NCBI RefSeq assembly: GCF_029626265.1
Contig: NZ_JARUBN010000001.1
Coordinates: 558,001-622,000 of the forward strand
DNA length: 64,000 nt
Reading direction: 5' to 3'
Origin: Micromonospora sp. WMMD1102
GTDB taxonomy: Bacteria; Actinomycetota; Actinomycetes; Mycobacteriales; Micromonosporaceae
Made by a program: the position numbers and the translations under genes. Positions 62,231-64,000 of the stretch are shown here, one piece after another. Every line of letters begins with the position of its first letter. The stretch's first letter is position 1. A model generated the notes under the pieces. The model saw only the letters and a list, made by a program, of their open reading frames with translations. It did no database searches and was not told the origin of the DNA.

Positions 62231-63217
62231 ATGGAACCCGAGCATCACGATCCCTGGAGCGAGGGCACCCAGCGCGCGATGGAACGACTCATGGCCCTCG
62301 GCGTACTCGTCGAGGCCGGATCGCGGCTGGCCGCAGAGAACGCCCGCGCCAAGGCCAACCGAGCCGAACAGGAGCTACGCGACCAGGCTCGCCAGGAGCA
62401 GGACGAACGGAAGGCGGACCGGAAAGCCGAACGGCTCGCTGCGGCGGAGGCGTCCCGACGGAAGCGAGAGTGGTCCCGCCTCGCGGGGGACGAGGAGCGG
62501 CTACGCGACTACCTCGCGGATCTGCCCTTCGTGGAGGTGGCACGGCACTGGGGACAGGCAGCCCAGAACGCCGACAGCAACCCCACCGACGGTGCCGTGC
62601 TGGCCGCCGCCGAAGAAGAACTGCGTCGCCGGGCCCCGAGCCTGATCGATTTCTACCACCTCGGACGCGACGCGGGACTGTCACGCCAGGAAGCGATGGC
62701 GGAGGCTGCCCGCTATGTCTGGTCCGGATCAGGCCCTGCCCGCCCGCACAGCGGGCGGCCACCCACCACGGGCGCGCTGACCCAAGTCGGCGAAGAACTC
62801 GACCAGGAGATCATGCGACTCGCGGGAACCCTGGACCCGGTCAGCAGGGCCCGGCTACTGCGCAACCTCGAAGACAGCGGTTGGTCCGCACAGTCGCTCG
62901 CCCACGTCGAATCTCTCCTCGACCGTGCCGAGGCCGAGCAGCGCGCCGCGGCCACCACCGCCGGGACGCTCGATAACCCCGACACGGCGGTCGATGAGCA
63001 CCAGGCGGCTCGCGCTGGCACCGCCGCCGCAACCGGCCGCGCCGGTGACCTCGCCGCCGACGCCGCCGCAGAAGGCGCAGCCACACCGGCGGCGGAACCG
63101 ACACGGTTGGCCGCTGAATCCTTCGCCGTGCCCGCACAGCGGGCACTCACCGCCCACCCAACTGCCATGCCAGCCCGCACCCCAACAGCACGCCCCGCGC
63201 AGAGGAGGACCCGGTGA
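62231..63217 (+). CDS. Coiled-coil element protein F
   Basis: The product is 328 aa. An N-terminal charged coiled coil (residues ~25-90, RAEQELRDQARQEQDERKAD) is followed by a helical domain (DFYHLGRDAGLSRQEAMAEA) and an Ala/Thr-rich tail. It has no recognised family. Position directly after the relaxase-like gene suggests a relaxosome or mobilisation accessory. The stop overlaps the DUF4913 gene start as GTGA. Confidence 0.65.
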   Translation: MEPEHHDPWSEGTQRAMERLMALGVLVEAGSRLAAENARAKANRAEQELRDQARQEQDERKADRKAERLAAAEASRRKREWSRLAGDEERLRDYLADLPFVEVARHWGQAAQNADSNPTDGAVLAAAEEELRRRAPSLIDFYHLGRDAGLSRQEAMAEAARYVWSGSGPARPHSGRPPTTGALTQVGEELDQEIMRLAGTLDPVSRARLLRNLEDSGWSAQSLAHVESLLDRAEAEQRAAATTAGTLDNPDTAVDEHQAARAGTAAATGRAGDLAADAAAEGAATPAAEPTRLAAESFAVPAQRALTAHPTAMPARTPTARPAQRRTR

Positions 63218-63675
63218 CCAGCCGGAACCGAGACGAAGACCTAGCCGGTACGGTCGCCGCGTTGCAGCACCAGGTCGCCGAACTCACCCAGCGTCTGGAC
63301 GACCAGGCCCCCATCTCCACCGACGCGCCGCCCGCCTTGAGGTTCCCGACCGTCGAAGCCTGGGTCGTCGGCCTGTTCCTCCCGATGTTCGGGTGGCGCG
63401 TCGACGGCCAACGGTGGCACTGGTGCCCGCAGTGGTGGCGCCACGCAGAGGCCATCTGGCGCCTCGAACTGCTGTGGCGTTCGTGGGAAGTCAGCCGCCT
63501 CGCACCGACCGGCATGTCCGGTTGGTCGGTCGAGGTCGACCGGCACATCCACGAACTGCTCGGCGACGACGGACCATTCAAACAGTGCCGGGCGGCCGAT
63601 GACGACCGCGCTGCCCGGCACACCGAACTCCAGCCAGCGACCGCCGAGCCCGCCCCAGACGGATGGTGGGAGTGA
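63214..63675 (+). CDS. DUF4913 domain protein
   Basis: The product is 153 aa, GTG 63214 after GAGGAGGA. The conserved core is WVVGLFLPMFGWRVDGQRWHWCPQWWRHAEA (two blocks) and LELLWRSWEVSRL, with TGMSGW and ELLGDDGPF, typical of DUF4913, a family carried mainly by actinobacterial integrative elements and plasmids. Tryptophan-rich and of unknown function. It is co-translated with protein F. Confidence 0.88.
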   Translation: MTSRNRDEDLAGTVAALQHQVAELTQRLDDQAPISTDAPPALRFPTVEAWVVGLFLPMFGWRVDGQRWHWCPQWWRHAEAIWRLELLWRSWEVSRLAPTGMSGWSVEVDRHIHELLGDDGPFKQCRAADDDRAARHTELQPATAEPAPDGWWE

Positions 63676-63733
63676 CAGCCGTGACGAGGGGCTGTCCTCG
63701 CCAGGCTTTCGTGACGCCCACCCAGCCGGCCGG

Positions 63734-63742
63734 TTATCCACA
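63734..63742 (+). promoter_or_regulatory. Perfect DnaA box
   Basis: TTATCCACA matches the consensus DnaA box exactly and lies in the 120-bp gap between DUF4913 and the last gene. Only this single copy was seen, so it is suggestive of a replication or control signal but not an origin by itself. Confidence 0.4.
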
Positions 63743-63795
63743 GAACATCACTGTCTCGGTGGCCGTACTCCTACACCCGCCGAAAGGATCCCGGG

Positions 63796-64000
63796 ATGAA
63801 CTACATCACCGCATTGGAGCAGGCCATCACCCGCCTGGAGGCTCGGGGAGTCAACGATGAGACCGAGGCTCAGGCCAGCCTGCGGCTGGCGTGTCTGGCC
63901 TTCGACGACTCCCCGAGCGTGCCCGCTCAACAGTGGGCGCTGCTCGGTTTCGAGCTGCTCACCGCGCTCGCCGATCTATACCCTGATCCGGCACCCATCT
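63796..64000 (+). CDS. Unknown element protein G, 5' part
   Basis: ATG 63796 follows AAAGGATC. The visible 68 residues (MNYITALEQAITRLEARGVN ...) form helical, acidic sequence with LRLACLAFDDSP and LLGFELLTALADLYPDP. The gene continues beyond the window. No family recognised. Confidence 0.6.
   Translation, partial: MNYITALEQAITRLEARGVNDETEAQASLRLACLAFDDSPSVPAQQWALLGFELLTALADLYPDPAPI

Larger units (their letters stand above)
43950..64000. mobile_element. Integrated mobilisable element at tRNA-Ala, right end outside the window
   Basis: Immediately downstream of the tRNA are integrase-arm-like repeats, a tyrosine integrase, and then MobC, relaxase, ParB-like, SpdB-like, excisionase-like, DUF4913 and unknown genes, with cargo for DNA modification. 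This matches actinobacterial integrative elements and related genomic islands. The left junction is placed inside the tRNA 3' half by analogy. No second copy of the tRNA 3' end is visible up to 64,000, and no FtsK/TraB translocase or replication initiator is seen. The element is therefore probably longer than the ~20 kb shown. Confidence 0.8.

Noticed and set aside
45803..64000. Right attachment site (copy of the tRNA-Ala 3' end)
   Set aside because: No stretch resembling GGTTCGAGTCCCCTCGGC was found by eye up to the window end.

Overview
This is high-GC actinobacterial DNA, most likely from the Micromonosporaceae. The evidence is the mtrA-mtrB-lpqB block, a long-form hibernation factor next to secA, an Rv3235-type gene, prfB-ftsE-ftsX-smpB-ssrA in order, very GC-rich third positions, frequent GTG starts and many ATGA/GTGA overlaps.

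Positions 1-43,900 are chromosomal. A SpoIIM-type gene (partial) converges on a minus-strand operon of a membrane protein, a DUF4129 protein, a DUF4350 protein, a MoxR ATPase and a DUF58 protein (6197 down to 617). Every junction in that operon is a stop/start overlap, including an unusual relay of tandem mini-ORFs at 1924-2046. Then come the MtrAB-LpqB envelope-stress system, a ComF-like protein, hpf with a stress-sigma-like promoter, a double GNAT protein, secA, an Rv3235-family gene, small regulators, a rhodanese and a lipoprotein. A 2,457-residue secreted RHS/Hint polymorphic toxin with a probable immunity gene follows (20,816-28,699), then a subtilisin-like protease, a Tat-exported DyP peroxidase, proline catabolism (pruA), a Ser/Thr kinase, a PadR regulator, prfB, ftsEX, smpB, tmRNA, mtnP, yqgE and tRNA-Ala(GGC). 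Short tandem repeats, each with a different unit, sit at or next to many gene ends.

From the 3' end of tRNA-Ala (43,904-43,979) to the end of the window lies an integrated, probably mobilisable element. It has a tyrosine integrase, an HNH-type cargo protein, a MobC-like protein and relaxase, a ParB-like protein, an SpdB-like membrane/coiled-coil protein, an excisionase-like HTH protein, a second relaxase-like protein that has lost metal-binding histidines, a DUF4913 protein and several unknown genes. No second copy of the tRNA 3' end was seen, so the right end probably lies beyond 64,000.

The most interesting content is a three-gene overlapping cassette at 53,613-56,814. It encodes a Mom-like DNA-adenine modification protein, a DPPW-type DNA methyltransferase and a DpdA/queuine-transglycosylase-like protein. 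Each carries a terminal QLxLF peptide of the kind that binds the DNA polymerase sliding clamp. Together they look like a DNA hypermodification system coupled to replication. The element also carries two families of repeated regulatory motifs. One is a GCTACCCGTAGC-type sequence and the other is TGCGGTATCATTAYAAG. A duplicated leader of about 155 bp precedes both the integrase and the spread operon, which suggests shared control of excision and transfer.
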